Origin: Alphaproteobacteria bacterium
GTDB lineage: Bacteria > Pseudomonadota > Alphaproteobacteria > UBA9219
NCBI GenBank assembly: GCA_013289265.1
Contig: JABDAH010000005.1
Coordinates: 1 to 64,000 of the forward strand
Direction: 5' to 3'
DNA length: 64,000 nt
Made by a program: the position numbers and the translations under genes. Below, piece by piece: positions 8,407 to 17,942 of this stretch; position 1 is the first letter of the stretch; the number at the start of each line of letters is the position of its first letter. Below the pieces are notes generated by a model. That model saw nothing but the letters and a program-made list of their open reading frames with translations. It was not told the origin of the DNA and made no database searches.

Positions 8407-11301
8407 ATGACAACCGAACAATCTTCCTTTCTTTACAGCGCCAATGCCGACTTTATCGCGGAACTTTTCCAGCGCTATGCCGCCAATCCGGCCTCCGTCG
8501 ACCCTAGCTGGCGCGGTTTTTTCGATGGTCTGGACGAGGATGGCCGATCCATCCTGAATGAGACGCGCGGCGCCAGTTGGGCACCCGCCAGCTCACAAAA
8601 AATTATCGGCAACGAAAATGGCATGGCCACACCCGCAGCCAAAGCTGGTAATAGCAAAGCTGTCGCCCCAGCGAGCATAACCAATGGCATCGCTGGTGAT
8701 ACCGCCCTGCTCGACAGTCTGCGCGCGATCTGGCTGATCCGCCTCTACCGCATGCGTGGGCATTTACTGGCGAACCTTGACCCGCTGGGCCTGACACCTG
8801 CGGCCTATCATGCAGATCTCGATCCCAAGACTTACGGTTTTACGGATGCCGATTATGACCGCCCTATTTTTATCGACGGCACGCTCGGTATGCAGAATGC
8901 GACCTTGCGTCAAATTTTGGATAAATTGCGCAAAACATATTGCGGATCTGTCGGTGTTGAATTTGTTCACATTCAGGATCAAGAACAAGCCGACTGGCTC
9001 AAGCGCCGTATCGAGGAAACTGAAAATACGCCCAAATACAACAAGAACGCCAAGCTGCATATTCTGGAACGCATCACGGCGGGCGAGTCTTTCGAGAAAT
9101 TTCTGGCCACCAAATTTGTTGGCGTCAAGCGCTTCGGCCTCGAAGGCGGCGAAAGCACTATTCCGGCACTAGATGCCGCTATTGCCCGCGGCGCGCAGCT
9201 CGGTTTGCGTGAAGTCGTTATTGGTATGGCCCATCGCGGCCGCTTAAATATGCTTACCAATATTCTTGGCAAACCTTTCACGGCGATTTTCTCGGAATTT
9301 CAAGGAACATCTGCGTACCCCGACAGCGTTCAGGGTTCCGGCGATGTGAAGTATCACCTCGGCACCTCGATCGACCGCGATTTCAATGGTCAAATGGTGC
9401 ATCTGACGATGAATGCCAACCCATCGCATCTTGAATGGGTCAATCCTGTCGTTACAGGCCGCGTACGGGCCAAGCAGCAACAACGCGCCGAAAACACCAG
9501 CATTACCGAAGAATCCTGCGCTCAAGTCATGCCTTTGCTTATTCATGGCGATGCCGCTTTCGCTGGCCAAGGCATTGTTGCCGAAACATTGATGCTATCG
9601 GAACTGAAGGGTTACCGCACCGGCGGCACGATGCATTTCGTCATCAACAATCAGGTTGGCTTCACCACTAGCCCGCAATATTCGCGCTCCGGCGTTTATT
9701 GCACCGACGTCGCCAAGATGATCCAGGCGCCGATTTTCCACGTTAACGGTGATGATGTTGAAGCTGTGGTTCATGTAGCAGAAATCGCCGCGGAGTTCCG
9801 TCAAAAATTCCTGAAGGATGTTGTGATCGATATGGTGTGCTACCGCCGCCACGGCCATAACGAAGGGGATGAACCTGCGTTCACCCAGCCGATCATGTAC
9901 CGCAAGATCAAGGAACAACCGACTACGCGCACCGTTTATGTGGGCAAGTTGGTTGCCGAGAATTCCCTGACGCAAGTCGAAACTGATAAAGTTCAGAGTG
10001 ATTTTATCGCCAAGCTCGAAAAAGATTTCACAGCTTCGACCAGCTATAAACCCAACAAAGCTGACTGGCTGGAAGGACGCTGGCAGGGCCTCGAAGTCGC
10101 CAACGGCGACGATAAAGCCGATAGCACCGGCGTCGACCTCAATACACTAAAAGATATCGGCAACAAGATTTCCAATGTGCCGCAAGGCTTTAACGTTAAT
10201 CCAAAGATCGCAAAGCAACTTGAAGCCAAGCGCGAGATGATGACGTCTGGCGAAGGTATTGATTGGGCCACCGCTGAAGCTTTGGCATTCGGCTCGCTTC
10301 TTACCGAGGGCACCCATGTTCGCTTATCGGGTCAGGATTGTGGTCGCGGCACATTCTCGCAACGCCATTCTGTATTGTACGATCAACAGGATGAAAGCCG
10401 TTATATTCCACTGAATACACTAAGCTCCAAGCTCGCGAGCTACGAAGTGCATGATAGCCCCCTGTCCGAAGCCGCCGTTATGGGCTTTGACTATGGTTTC
10501 TCGCTGGCAGAGCCCAAGGCTTTAGTCTGCTGGGAAGGCCAGTTCGGCGATTTTGCCAATACTGCGCAGGTGTTCTTCGATCAATTTATCTCGTCAGCAG
10601 AGTCAAAGTGGCTGCGCATGTCGGGCTTTACGCTGTTGCTGCCACACGGCTATGAAGGTCAGGGGCCAGAGCATTCCTCAGCGCGTCTGGAACGCTTCCT
10701 GATTATGTGTGCCGAAGACAATATGCAGGTCGCCAATTGCACAACGCCTGCGAATTACTTCCATATTCTGCGACGTCAGGTACGGCGTAATTTCCGTAAG
10801 CCATTGATCCTTATGACGCCGAAGTCACTGTTGCGTCATAAGCTCTGCGTCTCCAAGCTTGCGGATATGGCTGCAAACACATCCTTCAAGCGGATTATTC
10901 CGGAAACGGCGACCAATCTTGTCGATGACAAAAAAATCCGCCGCGTCGTTATCTGCAGCGGCAAGGTTTACTATGATTTGCTGGCGGCCCGCGAAGAACG
11001 CAAAATCACGGATGTCGTCCTTATTCGTCTGGAACAATTCTATCCCTTCCCGGATAAATTGCTGGCTCTGGAACTGGGGCGCTACGCCAAGGCAGATGTC
11101 ATCTGGTGTCAGGAAGAACCCCAGAATATGGGCGGCTGGAACTTTGTTGATCGTCGTATCGAAGCGGCCCTCGTCAGCGTTAGCCACAGGACACAGCGCC
11201 CCACTTATGTCGGCCGTTTGCCAAGCGCCGCAACGGCAACCGGTTCCCTGAAGCGCCACAACAAAGAACAGGCTGAGCTCATTGATAAAGCTTTGAATTA
11301 A
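8407..11301 (+). CDS. sucA: 2-Oxoglutarate dehydrogenase E1 component
   Basis: A 964-residue thiamine-diphosphate-dependent E1 that decarboxylates 2-oxoglutarate and passes the succinyl group to SucB. It has the N-terminal SucB-binding segment (YSANADFIAELFQRYAANP), the HRGRLNML block, the ThDP/Mg block HGDAAFAGQG, and the C-terminal transketolase-like domain (VLYDQQDESRYIPL, ALVCWEGQFGDFAN). The length is normal. In place of the usual immediate sucB, a toxin-antitoxin pair and a small exported-protein gene follow. Confidence 0.97.
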   Translation: MTTEQSSFLYSANADFIAELFQRYAANPASVDPSWRGFFDGLDEDGRSILNETRGASWAPASSQKIIGNENGMATPAAKAGNSKAVAPASITNGIAGDTALLDSLRAIWLIRLYRMRGHLLANLDPLGLTPAAYHADLDPKTYGFTDADYDRPIFIDGTLGMQNATLRQILDKLRKTYCGSVGVEFVHIQDQEQADWLKRRIEETENTPKYNKNAKLHILERITAGESFEKFLATKFVGVKRFGLEGGESTIPALDAAIARGAQLGLREVVIGMAHRGRLNMLTNILGKPFTAIFSEFQGTSAYPDSVQGSGDVKYHLGTSIDRDFNGQMVHLTMNANPSHLEWVNPVVTGRVRAKQQQRAENTSITEESCAQVMPLLIHGDAAFAGQGIVAETLMLSELKGYRTGGTMHFVINNQVGFTTSPQYSRSGVYCTDVAKMIQAPIFHVNGDDVEAVVHVAEIAAEFRQKFLKDVVIDMVCYRRHGHNEGDEPAFTQPIMYRKIKEQPTTRTVYVGKLVAENSLTQVETDKVQSDFIAKLEKDFTASTSYKPNKADWLEGRWQGLEVANGDDKADSTGVDLNTLKDIGNKISNVPQGFNVNPKIAKQLEAKREMMTSGEGIDWATAEALAFGSLLTEGTHVRLSGQDCGRGTFSQRHSVLYDQQDESRYIPLNTLSSKLASYEVHDSPLSEAAVMGFDYGFSLAEPKALVCWEGQFGDFANTAQVFFDQFISSAESKWLRMSGFTLLLPHGYEGQGPEHSSARLERFLIMCAEDNMQVANCTTPANYFHILRRQVRRNFRKPLILMTPKSLLRHKLCVSKLADMAANTSFKRIIPETATNLVDDKKIRRVVICSGKVYYDLLAAREERKITDVVLIRLEQFYPFPDKLLALELGRYAKADVIWCQEEPQNMGGWNFVDRRIEAALVSVSHRTQRPTYVGRLPSAATATGSLKRHNKEQAELIDKALN

Positions 11302-11308
11302 GGCGATA

Positions 11309-11356
11309 AAGCTAATAGCTTAATTTATTGACAAAATTAAGCTATTAGCTTACAAT
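11309..11356 (+). promoter_or_regulatory. Promoter and double operator of the RelE-type module
   Basis: A perfect 18-bp inverted repeat (11309-11326 and 11334-11351) is separated by 7 bases. Each arm is itself a near-palindrome (AAGCTA-A-TAGCTT), so two regulator sites are suggested. TTGACA lies at 11328-11333 in the spacer and TACAAT at 11351-11356, with a 17-base gap, a close sigma70-type match. The predicted start of transcription falls at about 11362-11363, on the toxin ATG, implying a leaderless message. Repression by the downstream HTH antitoxin is inferred from the usual autoregulation of such modules. Confidence 0.85.
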
Positions 11357-11361
11357 AGTTC

Positions 11362-11613
11362 ATGCGTTTAATTACCTATACACCTCTGGCTTTGAAGCAA
11401 CTAGAGAAGCTAGATCGTATGTGGGCCATGCGAATTCGAGAAAAAATCAGGCAGTACGCAGATGATCCAGTCGGCCTCGCCAATCAAGTAAAGGCTTTAA
11501 AAGGAAGCAAAGGTTTACGGCTGCATGTTGGCGACTATAGAGTTATTTTTACGGCAGATGCCAAAGTTTTATTCATTATTAAAGTTGGCCATCGTCGGGA
11601 TATTTATGAATAG
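11362..11613 (+). CDS. RelE/ParE-family toxin
   Basis: 83 residues with the typical RelE/ParE layout: RLITYTPLALKQLEKL at the start, a middle RLHVGDYRVIF strand block and the C-terminal GHRRDIYE motif. RelE relatives cleave ribosome-bound mRNA; ParE relatives attack gyrase. GHRRDIYE favours the RelE side. The toxin is encoded before its HTH antitoxin, as in HigBA-like modules. No ribosome-binding site is visible because the promoter ends just before the ATG. Confidence 0.85.
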   Translation: MRLITYTPLALKQLEKLDRMWAMRIREKIRQYADDPVGLANQVKALKGSKGLRLHVGDYRVIFTADAKVLFIIKVGHRRDIYE

Positions 11614-11624
11614 AGGAACGACAA

Positions 11625-11996
11625 ATGCATGAAGGAGTTCAAATTATTAAAGGCGATTACGTGCTGGTGCCCCGCGCCCAATACGAGCAATTGCTCAAAC
11701 GGCGCCAACCGTCCGATGCCCATCTAGTCAATGATATTCTTGAATCTGCTCGTCACGGAACAACATCCATGATTCCCTCTGAAGTCGTAGATATGGTGCT
11801 CGATAAAGGCTATAGCCGCATTCGTGCCTGGCGTTTACACCGCGGCCTAAAGCTTGTGGAACTCGGCAAGAAGACAGGCCTGACCGGCTCATATATCAGT
11901 CAGATAGAGCTTGGGAAACGTACGGCAAGCGTGAGCGTCCTTAGAAAACTAGCCCTTGCCTTTGGCACTGGCATTGATGCTTTGCTGGTGGATTAA
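11625..11996 (+). CDS. XRE-family HTH antitoxin
   Basis: 123 residues. The N-terminal part (KGDYVLVPRAQYEQLLKR) resembles the linker of RelB/prevent-host-death-like antitoxins. Residues about 65-120 form a Cro/CI-type HTH (LKLVELGKKTGLTGSYISQIELGKR). It is expected to neutralise the upstream RelE-type toxin and bind the inverted repeat at 11309-11351. Its stop codon overlaps the start of the next gene (TAATG). Confidence 0.85.
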   Translation: MHEGVQIIKGDYVLVPRAQYEQLLKRRQPSDAHLVNDILESARHGTTSMIPSEVVDMVLDKGYSRIRAWRLHRGLKLVELGKKTGLTGSYISQIELGKRTASVSVLRKLALAFGTGIDALLVD

Positions 11997-12316
11997 TGCT
12001 GATCCGATTTTTGAATATTCTTATTTTAATCGAACTGCTGGCTGCTCCTCAGCCCGCATTCGCCCAAATGATGCTGGATTCAGCATTGGGGGCGCTCGGC
12101 GCAGGCGCGAATGAGATGAGCAGTATTCGCAAACCGCTAACAGCAGGCGAAATTATCAACAACCTGTCGCAACAAGGATATACGCAGATTACTATTGCCG
12201 ATGCCCCCACCAAAGGCGTGCCTTTACATGCAACAGCAGTCAGCCCCGCCAATATACCAGTTGATCTAGGCATTGAGCCTACAACCGGCGCCATCATCAC
12301 TGCAGTGCCACACTAG
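11996..12316 (+). CDS. Small exported protein, possibly PepSY-like
   Basis: 106 residues with a signal peptide (about 1-23, cleaved after AFA). The mature part has the order helix (AGEIINNLSQQGYTQI), strands, and a final TTGAII, which resembles a PepSY unit. The start overlaps the antitoxin stop (TAATG), so it is co-translated with the toxin-antitoxin pair. PepSY-type domains are usually periplasmic and often inhibit proteases, but that role is not demonstrated here. The domain call is tentative. Confidence 0.6.
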   Translation: MLIRFLNILILIELLAAPQPAFAQMMLDSALGALGAGANEMSSIRKPLTAGEIINNLSQQGYTQITIADAPTKGVPLHATAVSPANIPVDLGIEPTTGAIITAVPH

Positions 12317-12431
12317 GCAAAATCTTTCGGCAAATGCCCTTCTCAGGCCACTTTCTAGGCTTTAACTTTTCGCCAATTCACGCTATTAAGCTTTAGAAAG
12401 CATTCCTTCCCAACCATCAATTGAGTTTACT

Positions 12432-13664
12432 ATGACCACGCAAATCGTAGTGCCCCCAATGGGCGAATCCGTTTCCGAAGCAACTGTCGCCAAATGGCTG
12501 AAAAAAGTCGGGGATGCGGTACGTATGGATGAACCTCTGGTTGAGCTTGAAACTGATAAGGTTACTCTCGAAGTTAACGCTACCAGCGCAGGCGTGATCA
12601 GCGAAATTAAAGTGCCGCAGGGCGGGAATGTCGGCGTAGGTGCTGTTCTGGGCCTGATTTCAGAAGGTGGCGCAGCCGTAGCCTCGCCGTCAGCTAGCGC
12701 AACAACTTCCGCGCCACCGCAAACACAACCTCCTGTAACGGCCAATACATCTGTTGCGCCAGCACAACAAACCCAGACCGGCGCAGCAGTTATGCCCGCT
12801 GCCCGCAAGCAAGCGGAAGATCGTGGCCTAAACCCTTACGAAATTTCCGGCACTGGCAAAGGCGGCCGCGTGACCAAGGAAGATGTCGTTAATTACGCAG
12901 CGCCTGCAGCAAAGCCGGCACCCGCTGCTAAAGCGCCTCAGCCAACGGGCCCCCGCAGCCGCGCAAATGAAGAAGAACGCGTGCGCATGACCCGTCTGCG
13001 CCAACGCATCGCCGAACGCCTGAAAGAGGCACAAAATACGGCAGCTATGCTGACCACTTTCAATGAAGTGGATATGACCAATGTTATGGCTTTGCGCACT
13101 TTGCATAAAGATAATTTTGAGAAAAAATACGGCACAAAGCTAGGCTTCATGTCTTTCTTCGTCAAAGCGGTTATCCAGGCGCTGAAGGAAATCCCAAGCG
13201 TAAATGCCGAGATTGAAGGCGAAGACCTCGTTTACAAGAATTACTATGATATCGGCGTTGCAGTCGGCACACCACAAGGGCTCGTCGTACCAGTTGTGCG
13301 CGATGCCGATAAACTAAACTTCGCCGAAGTTGAAAAAACTATCGGCGATCTTGGCAAGCGTGCGCGCGATGGCAAACTGGCAATGGCGGACCTCACCGGC
13401 GGCACCTTCACCATTACTAATGGCGGTACTTACGGCTCCCTCATGTCGACGCCAATTCTGAACCCGCCGCAATCCGGCATTCTCGGCATGCATGCGATCA
13501 AGGAACGCGCGGTTGTCGTGAACGGTAAAGTCGAAGCGCGTCCGATGATGTACCTTGCGCTCAGCTACGATCACCGCATCATTGATGGACGTGAAGCCGT
13601 AACATTTCTCGTTCGCGTCAAGGAATGCATCGAAAATCCGGAACGGTTGCTACTCGGCGTTTGA
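12432..13664 (+). CDS. sucB: 2-Oxoglutarate dehydrogenase E2, dihydrolipoyl succinyltransferase
   Basis: 410 residues. A lipoyl domain (1-76) has the lipoylated Lys43 in [10 protein letters not shown] Pro/Ala/Thr-rich linker follows, then a peripheral E1/E3-binding domain ([26 protein letters not shown], in parts) and the catalytic acyltransferase core with His381 and Asp385 in SYDHRIIDG. It transfers the succinyl group to CoA. It is separated from sucA by the toxin-antitoxin insert and followed 35 bases later by lpdA. Confidence 0.97.
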   Translation: MTTQIVVPPMGESVSEATVAKWLKKVGDAVRMDEPLVELETDKVTLEVNATSAGVISEIKVPQGGNVGVGAVLGLISEGGAAVASPSASATTSAPPQTQPPVTANTSVAPAQQTQTGAAVMPAARKQAEDRGLNPYEISGTGKGGRVTKEDVVNYAAPAAKPAPAAKAPQPTGPRSRANEEERVRMTRLRQRIAERLKEAQNTAAMLTTFNEVDMTNVMALRTLHKDNFEKKYGTKLGFMSFFVKAVIQALKEIPSVNAEIEGEDLVYKNYYDIGVAVGTPQGLVVPVVRDADKLNFAEVEKTIGDLGKRARDGKLAMADLTGGTFTITNGGTYGSLMSTPILNPPQSGILGMHAIKERAVVVNGKVEARPMMYLALSYDHRIIDGREAVTFLVRVKECIENPERLLLGV

Positions 13665-13699
13665 TTCTTACGCTTTTTGCATTTTTCTGAAGGCATCTT

Positions 13700-15106
13700 A
13701 TGTCAACAACATCCTACGACCTGATTGTTATTGGTTCCGGCCCGGGCGGCTATGTCGCCGCTATCCGTGCAGCGCAATTGGGCATGAAAACGGCCTGCGT
13801 CGAGATGAGCCCGACACTGGGCGGTACTTGTCTCAATGTCGGCTGCATTCCGTCTAAAGCTCTGTTGACCAGTTCGGAAAAATACACCGAAGCGCGCCAG
13901 CATTTTGCCGTTCACGGCATTAAAACCGGCGATGTCAGCTTTGACCTGCCGACGATGATGGCTCACAAAAATAAAGTGGTGAAAGACAACACCGCTGGCA
14001 TTGAGTATCTGTTCAAGAAGAACAAAATTGACTGGATCAAGGGCAAAGGCTCCATCGCCGCTATTGGTCAGGTCAAAGTCGAAGGCGCATCCGGCACACA
14101 AACTTACGCAACGAAAAATATCCTGATCGCAACCGGTTCAGAGAGCATGCCGCTTCCCGGCATTACAGTTGATGAAAAGCGCATTGTCACATCGACCGGC
14201 GCTTTGTCTTTGTCGCCTGTGCCAAAGAGCATGGTCGTTATTGGCGGCGGCGTGATCGGTCTTGAACTCGGCTCCGTCTGGCAACGCCTCGGCACCGAAG
14301 TCACTGTCGTGGAATTCCTGGACCGCATTCTGCCTACGATGGACGGCGAACTGTCGAAGACCGCGCAAAAAATCCTCGGCAAGCAAGGTATGCAGTTTAA
14401 ACTGAGTACCAAGGTGACTTCCGCTAAAGTCGAAGGTGAAAAAGTCAATCTGACATTAGAAGCCGCAGCTGGCGGATCGCCTGAAAAAATGCAGGCTGAT
14501 GTTGTGTTGCTGGCAATTGGCCGCCGCCCTTATAGCGAAGGGCTGGGGCTTGAGAAAATTGGTGTTAAACTGGACGAACGCAAGCGCGTTGCCGTTGATC
14601 ACCATTTCCAGACCAACGTCAAAGGTATCTACGCCATCGGCGATGTGATCGCCGGCGCAATGCTGGCGCATAAAGCCGAAGAAGAAGGCGTTGTTGCCGT
14701 AGAAATGATGGCGGGACAATCAGGCCACATTAACTATGATGCTATTCCTGGCGTAGTCTACACGTGGCCCGAAATTGCCTCCGTCGGCAAAACCGAAGAA
14801 GAACTGAAGAAGGCTGGTATAGCATATAAAGTCGGCAAATTCCCTTTCTCCGCCAATGGTCGCGCACGCGCGATGGCCGACACCGAAGGTTTTGCCAAAA
14901 TTTTGGCCGACGCGAAAACAGATCGCGTACTCGGTGCGCATATCATTGGGCCTGACGCAGGTACGATGATTGCTGAATTGGCGCTGGCAATTGAATTCAG
15001 CGCAAGCTCTGAAGACATTGCCCGTACCAGCCATGCTCACCCAACGCTCAACGAAGTTGTGAAGGAAGCGGCGCTTGCTGTTGATGGGCGACAGATACAT
15101 ATCTAA
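13700..15106 (+). CDS. lpdA: Dihydrolipoyl dehydrogenase (E3) of the suc cluster
   Basis: A 468-residue FAD-dependent disulfide oxidoreductase. It has GSGPGGYVAA for FAD, the redox pair Cys44-Cys49 in GGTCLNVGCIPSK, the NAD motif GGGVIGLELG and the dimer-interface HAHPTLNE motif. It reoxidises the lipoyl groups of SucB. A second lpd runs off the right end of the window beside lipA, so this copy probably serves 2-oxoglutarate dehydrogenase. Confidence 0.96.
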   Translation: MSTTSYDLIVIGSGPGGYVAAIRAAQLGMKTACVEMSPTLGGTCLNVGCIPSKALLTSSEKYTEARQHFAVHGIKTGDVSFDLPTMMAHKNKVVKDNTAGIEYLFKKNKIDWIKGKGSIAAIGQVKVEGASGTQTYATKNILIATGSESMPLPGITVDEKRIVTSTGALSLSPVPKSMVVIGGGVIGLELGSVWQRLGTEVTVVEFLDRILPTMDGELSKTAQKILGKQGMQFKLSTKVTSAKVEGEKVNLTLEAAAGGSPEKMQADVVLLAIGRRPYSEGLGLEKIGVKLDERKRVAVDHHFQTNVKGIYAIGDVIAGAMLAHKAEEEGVVAVEMMAGQSGHINYDAIPGVVYTWPEIASVGKTEEELKKAGIAYKVGKFPFSANGRARAMADTEGFAKILADAKTDRVLGAHIIGPDAGTMIAELALAIEFSASSEDIARTSHAHPTLNEVVKEAALAVDGRQIHI

Positions 15107-15115
15107 TAACAAGAT

Positions 15116-15187
15116 GCGTATGCCCGCGTAAGCGGGCATCCAGCTTCTGATTATTAAACAGATACCCGTCTTCGCGGGTATGACGCC
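15116..15187. repeat. Palindromic double-hairpin element upstream of the alcohol dehydrogenase gene
   Basis: Two hairpins lie back to back. The first (15120-15139) pairs ATGCCCGC with GCGGGCAT around a GTAA loop. The second (15162-15181) pairs ATACCCG with CGGGTAT. Between them is an ATCCAG-type junction and an AT-rich core; a TATGACG edge closes it. The architecture matches the element inside ygfZ at 43520-43624. It may act as a terminator for lpdA. An apparent earlier start for the downstream gene lies inside this repeat and is not credible. Confidence 0.8.
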
Positions 15188-15203
15188 AGAAAGAGAAAAA
15201 CTC

Positions 15204-16259
15204 ATGCTGAAAGCCCTTGGTTACGCAGCGCAGTCCGCTACCTCACCCATAGCGCCAATGGATTTTCAGCGCCGCGATCCCGGCCCCAAAGATGTCCAGA
15301 TTGATATCCTGTTCTGCGGCATTTGCCATTCAGACTTGCATACGGCTCGCAACGAATGGGGCGGCTCCACCGTTTACCCCTGCATTCCTGGGCACGAAAT
15401 TGTCGGGCGGGTTGCCGAAGTCGGCAAAGATGTCAAAAAATTCAAGGAAGGCGATGTCGTAGGCGTCGGCTGTATGGTCGATAGCTGCCGTACCTGCCCC
15501 AGCTGCAAAGAAGGGCTGGAACAATATTGTGACACCGGCGGTACTATCTTTACCTATAACAGCGCCGATCCAATTTCAGGCGGCATGACATACGGCGGCT
15601 ATTCCAACATCATTGTCGTTGATCAGGATTTCGTCCTGAAAGTACCGAAGAATTTGGACCTCGCTGGTGTTGCGCCGCTTTTATGCGCAGGCATCACAAC
15701 TTATTCGCCGCTGCGCCATTGGAAAATCGGTAAGGGTAGCAAGGTCGGCATTGTTGGTCTCGGCGGCCTCGGTCATATGGGCGTTAAAATCGCGCATGCC
15801 ATGGGCGCACATGTTGTTATGTTCACAACATCGCCCGGCAAAACAGCCGATGCTAAAAAACTGGGTGCCGATGAAGTTGTGGTTTCCAAAAACCCGGATG
15901 AAATGAAAAAGCATCTCGGCAGCTTTGACTTTATACTTAACACCGTTGCCGCGCCGCATAATCTGGATGCCTATCTGGAGCTTTTGAAACGCGATGGCAC
16001 TATGTGCGTGGTCGGCGTCCCGGCTTCGCCGCATCCTTCGCCCAGCGTTGGCAATCTGATTTTCCGTCGCCGTTCGCTGGCCGGTTCGCTTATTGGCGGA
16101 GTCAAGGAAACGCAGGAAATGCTTGATTTCTGCGCTGAACACAATATTACCGCCGATATCGAGGTGATCCCGCCCCAGAAAATCAATAAAGCTTATGAGC
16201 GCATGCTTAAAAGCGATGTGAAATATCGATTTGTGATCGATATGGGATCAGCAGCTTAA
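15204..16259 (+). CDS. NAD(P)-dependent zinc alcohol dehydrogenase (YahK/CAD type)
   Basis: 351 residues from ATG 15204. The protein begins MLKALGYAAQSATSP, as YahK/AdhA-type enzymes do. A further in-frame ATG at 15180 lies in the repeat. It has the catalytic zinc site (CGICHSDLH, GHEIVGRV), the four-cysteine structural zinc loop (CRTCPSCKEGLEQYC) and the Rossmann motif GLGGLGHMG. Such enzymes reduce aldehydes to alcohols, often with NADPH. It is convergent with xerC. Confidence 0.9.
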   Translation: MLKALGYAAQSATSPIAPMDFQRRDPGPKDVQIDILFCGICHSDLHTARNEWGGSTVYPCIPGHEIVGRVAEVGKDVKKFKEGDVVGVGCMVDSCRTCPSCKEGLEQYCDTGGTIFTYNSADPISGGMTYGGYSNIIVVDQDFVLKVPKNLDLAGVAPLLCAGITTYSPLRHWKIGKGSKVGIVGLGGLGHMGVKIAHAMGAHVVMFTTSPGKTADAKKLGADEVVVSKNPDEMKKHLGSFDFILNTVAAPHNLDAYLELLKRDGTMCVVGVPASPHPSPSVGNLIFRRRSLAGSLIGGVKETQEMLDFCAEHNITADIEVIPPQKINKAYERMLKSDVKYRFVIDMGSAA

Positions 16260-16267
16260 TATAGGAG

Positions 16268-17206
16268 TTACTTCGCCCGTGGGTGTGCGGCTTTATAGGC
16301 TTTTTGAAGTTGCTGCGCATCGACCTGCGTATAGAGTTGCGTGGTCGAGAGTGAGCTATGGCCGAGCAATTCCTGCAAACTGCGCAAATCGGCACCCGAT
16401 GCCAGCAAATGCGTTGCAAAGCTGTGGCGCAAAGCATGAGGCGTAACATTATCTGGCAAATTCAGCTGACGACGAAGCTGCCGCAGATGTCGCTGCGCTA
16501 CCGCAGGGTTTAATTTCTCACCGCGCACACCCACGAAAACCACATCCTCATTGTCTTTGGCGAAGGGGCAAGCTGCAAAATATTTCTCCAAAGCTTCGCG
16601 TACGACTGGCAACAGCGGCACATTACGCTGCTTATTGCCCTTACCTGTCACCGTAATGCGCTCACCCTGAGCAAGATCGGCGCGCGTCAGGTTCAGCGCC
16701 TCACTGATACGCAAACCCGCACCGTAAAGTAATGTGAACAACGCTTCGTCGCGCAGACCGACCCAACTCTCATTCGGCACATTTTTGGAGAGAGCAACAA
16801 TATCCTGCGCCTGAATTTCCGTGACGGGGCGCGGCAGGCGTTTGCCGGTTTTAGGCAGCTTCAACAAATCGATAGCATTGTTATGCAACTGTCCCGATTT
16901 ATCCAGCCAGCGGAAAAAGTTGCGCACCCCTGCAACAGCCCGCGCGCGGCTGGAGGCCTGCCGGTTTTCGGCGGCATTGTTCGCCAGCCAACTGCGAAAA
17001 TCGCTAAGTGTCAGCGCCGAGAGCATACCCAGATTGATCTGCCTACCGCGATGCTGATTAAGAAAATCAAAGAGATTATGGAGATCGAACTGATAAGACT
17101 CGACAGTATTATCTGACGCACGTTTTTCGTAACGCAACCAGCTTTGCCATTTGACTACGGCATCAATAACATCGTCGGCCCAAGCAAGCTGACTATTATC
17201 AGGCAC
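16268..17206 (-). CDS. xerC: Tyrosine recombinase XerC
   Basis: 312 residues. An N-terminal SAM-like core-binding domain (about 10-105) is followed by the catalytic domain. The catalytic set is Arg166 (GAGLRISEA), Lys189, His257 and Arg260 (HALRHSF), His283 (LGHSS) and Tyr292. XerC with XerD resolves chromosome dimers at dif. Its size and motifs favour XerC over a phage integrase, and no att site or phage gene is near. The start overlaps the upstream aldolase stop by 8 bases. Confidence 0.9.
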   Translation of the reverse strand: MPDNSQLAWADDVIDAVVKWQSWLRYEKRASDNTVESYQFDLHNLFDFLNQHRGRQINLGMLSALTLSDFRSWLANNAAENRQASSRARAVAGVRNFFRWLDKSGQLHNNAIDLLKLPKTGKRLPRPVTEIQAQDIVALSKNVPNESWVGLRDEALFTLLYGAGLRISEALNLTRADLAQGERITVTGKGNKQRNVPLLPVVREALEKYFAACPFAKDNEDVVFVGVRGEKLNPAVAQRHLRQLRRQLNLPDNVTPHALRHSFATHLLASGADLRSLQELLGHSSLSTTQLYTQVDAQQLQKAYKAAHPRAK

Positions 17207-17891
17207 GGGTCTTCAGCGGCTGAACGCCATCCGGAAGAATTTTCTGCCCGGTCTTGGCCCAATCAGTCACGAACTGCGCCAAACCTTTATCCGTCAAAGG
17301 ATGCGTGAACAACTGACGAATAACATTGGGTGGAATGGTCGCAACATGAGCGCCCAACTGCGCCGCTTCGACGACATGCATAGGGCTACGAACCGAGGCC
17401 ACAAGAACCTCAGTCTTAAAGTTCGGATAGGCGCGGTAGATTTCACAGATATCGGCGATCAGCTGCATACCGCTTTCACCAATATCATCCAGACGACCAA
17501 CAAAGGGTGATACGAATGTCGCACCTGCTTTGGCTGCCAGAATAGCCTGTGCTGCCGAGAAGCATAGCGTCACATTCACTTGCGTTCCCTGATCAGATAG
17601 AACCTTACAAACTTTCAGGCCTGCGGGGGTCAGCGGCACTTTAACGGCAATATTCTTCGCAATCTTCGACAAATAAAGCCCTTCAGCCATCATTGTATCG
17701 AAATCGGTAGCAGCAACTTCAGCACTGACCGGGCCGCTGACAATCGCGCAAATATCCTTGATCAGGTCGATAAAGTTGCTGTGGCCAGATTTTGCGACCA
17801 GCGATGGGTTCGTGGTTACCCCGTCCAACAGGCCGGTAGCGGCCAGATCTTTAATCTCGTTCAAATCGGCAGTATCGACAAAGAATTTCAC
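17199..17891 (-). CDS. Transaldolase / fructose-6-phosphate aldolase family protein
   Basis: A 230-residue short transaldolase-type TIM barrel. It has [14 protein letters not shown] and [13 protein letters not shown] at the start and the Schiff-base lysine Lys84 in [23 protein letters not shown] and [10 protein letters not shown] follow in the C-terminal half. This class (MipB/TalC/FSA) includes both transaldolases of the pentose phosphate pathway and fructose-6-phosphate aldolases; sequence alone does not separate them. It is transcribed leftward, overlaps xerC, and is divergent from priA. Confidence 0.9.
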   Translation of the reverse strand: MKFFVDTADLNEIKDLAATGLLDGVTTNPSLVAKSGHSNFIDLIKDICAIVSGPVSAEVAATDFDTMMAEGLYLSKIAKNIAVKVPLTPAGLKVCKVLSDQGTQVNVTLCFSAAQAILAAKAGATFVSPFVGRLDDIGESGMQLIADICEIYRAYPNFKTEVLVASVRSPMHVVEAAQLGAHVATIPPNVIRQLFTHPLTDKGLAQFVTDWAKTGQKILPDGVQPLKTRA

Positions 17892-17942
17892 TTGTATATC
17901 TCCTGTGTAGCGTGAATCGAGTTTTCCGGGCTACTCTAGCGC

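Noticed and set aside
15180-15203. Earlier ATG for the alcohol dehydrogenase gene at 15180
   Set aside because: It lies inside the palindromic element; family homology begins at the ATG at 15204 (MLKALGYAAQ).
16268-17206. Phage or integron integrase marking a mobile island
   Set aside because: Length, motifs and neighbours fit housekeeping XerC; no attachment site, phage gene or gene cassette is visible.
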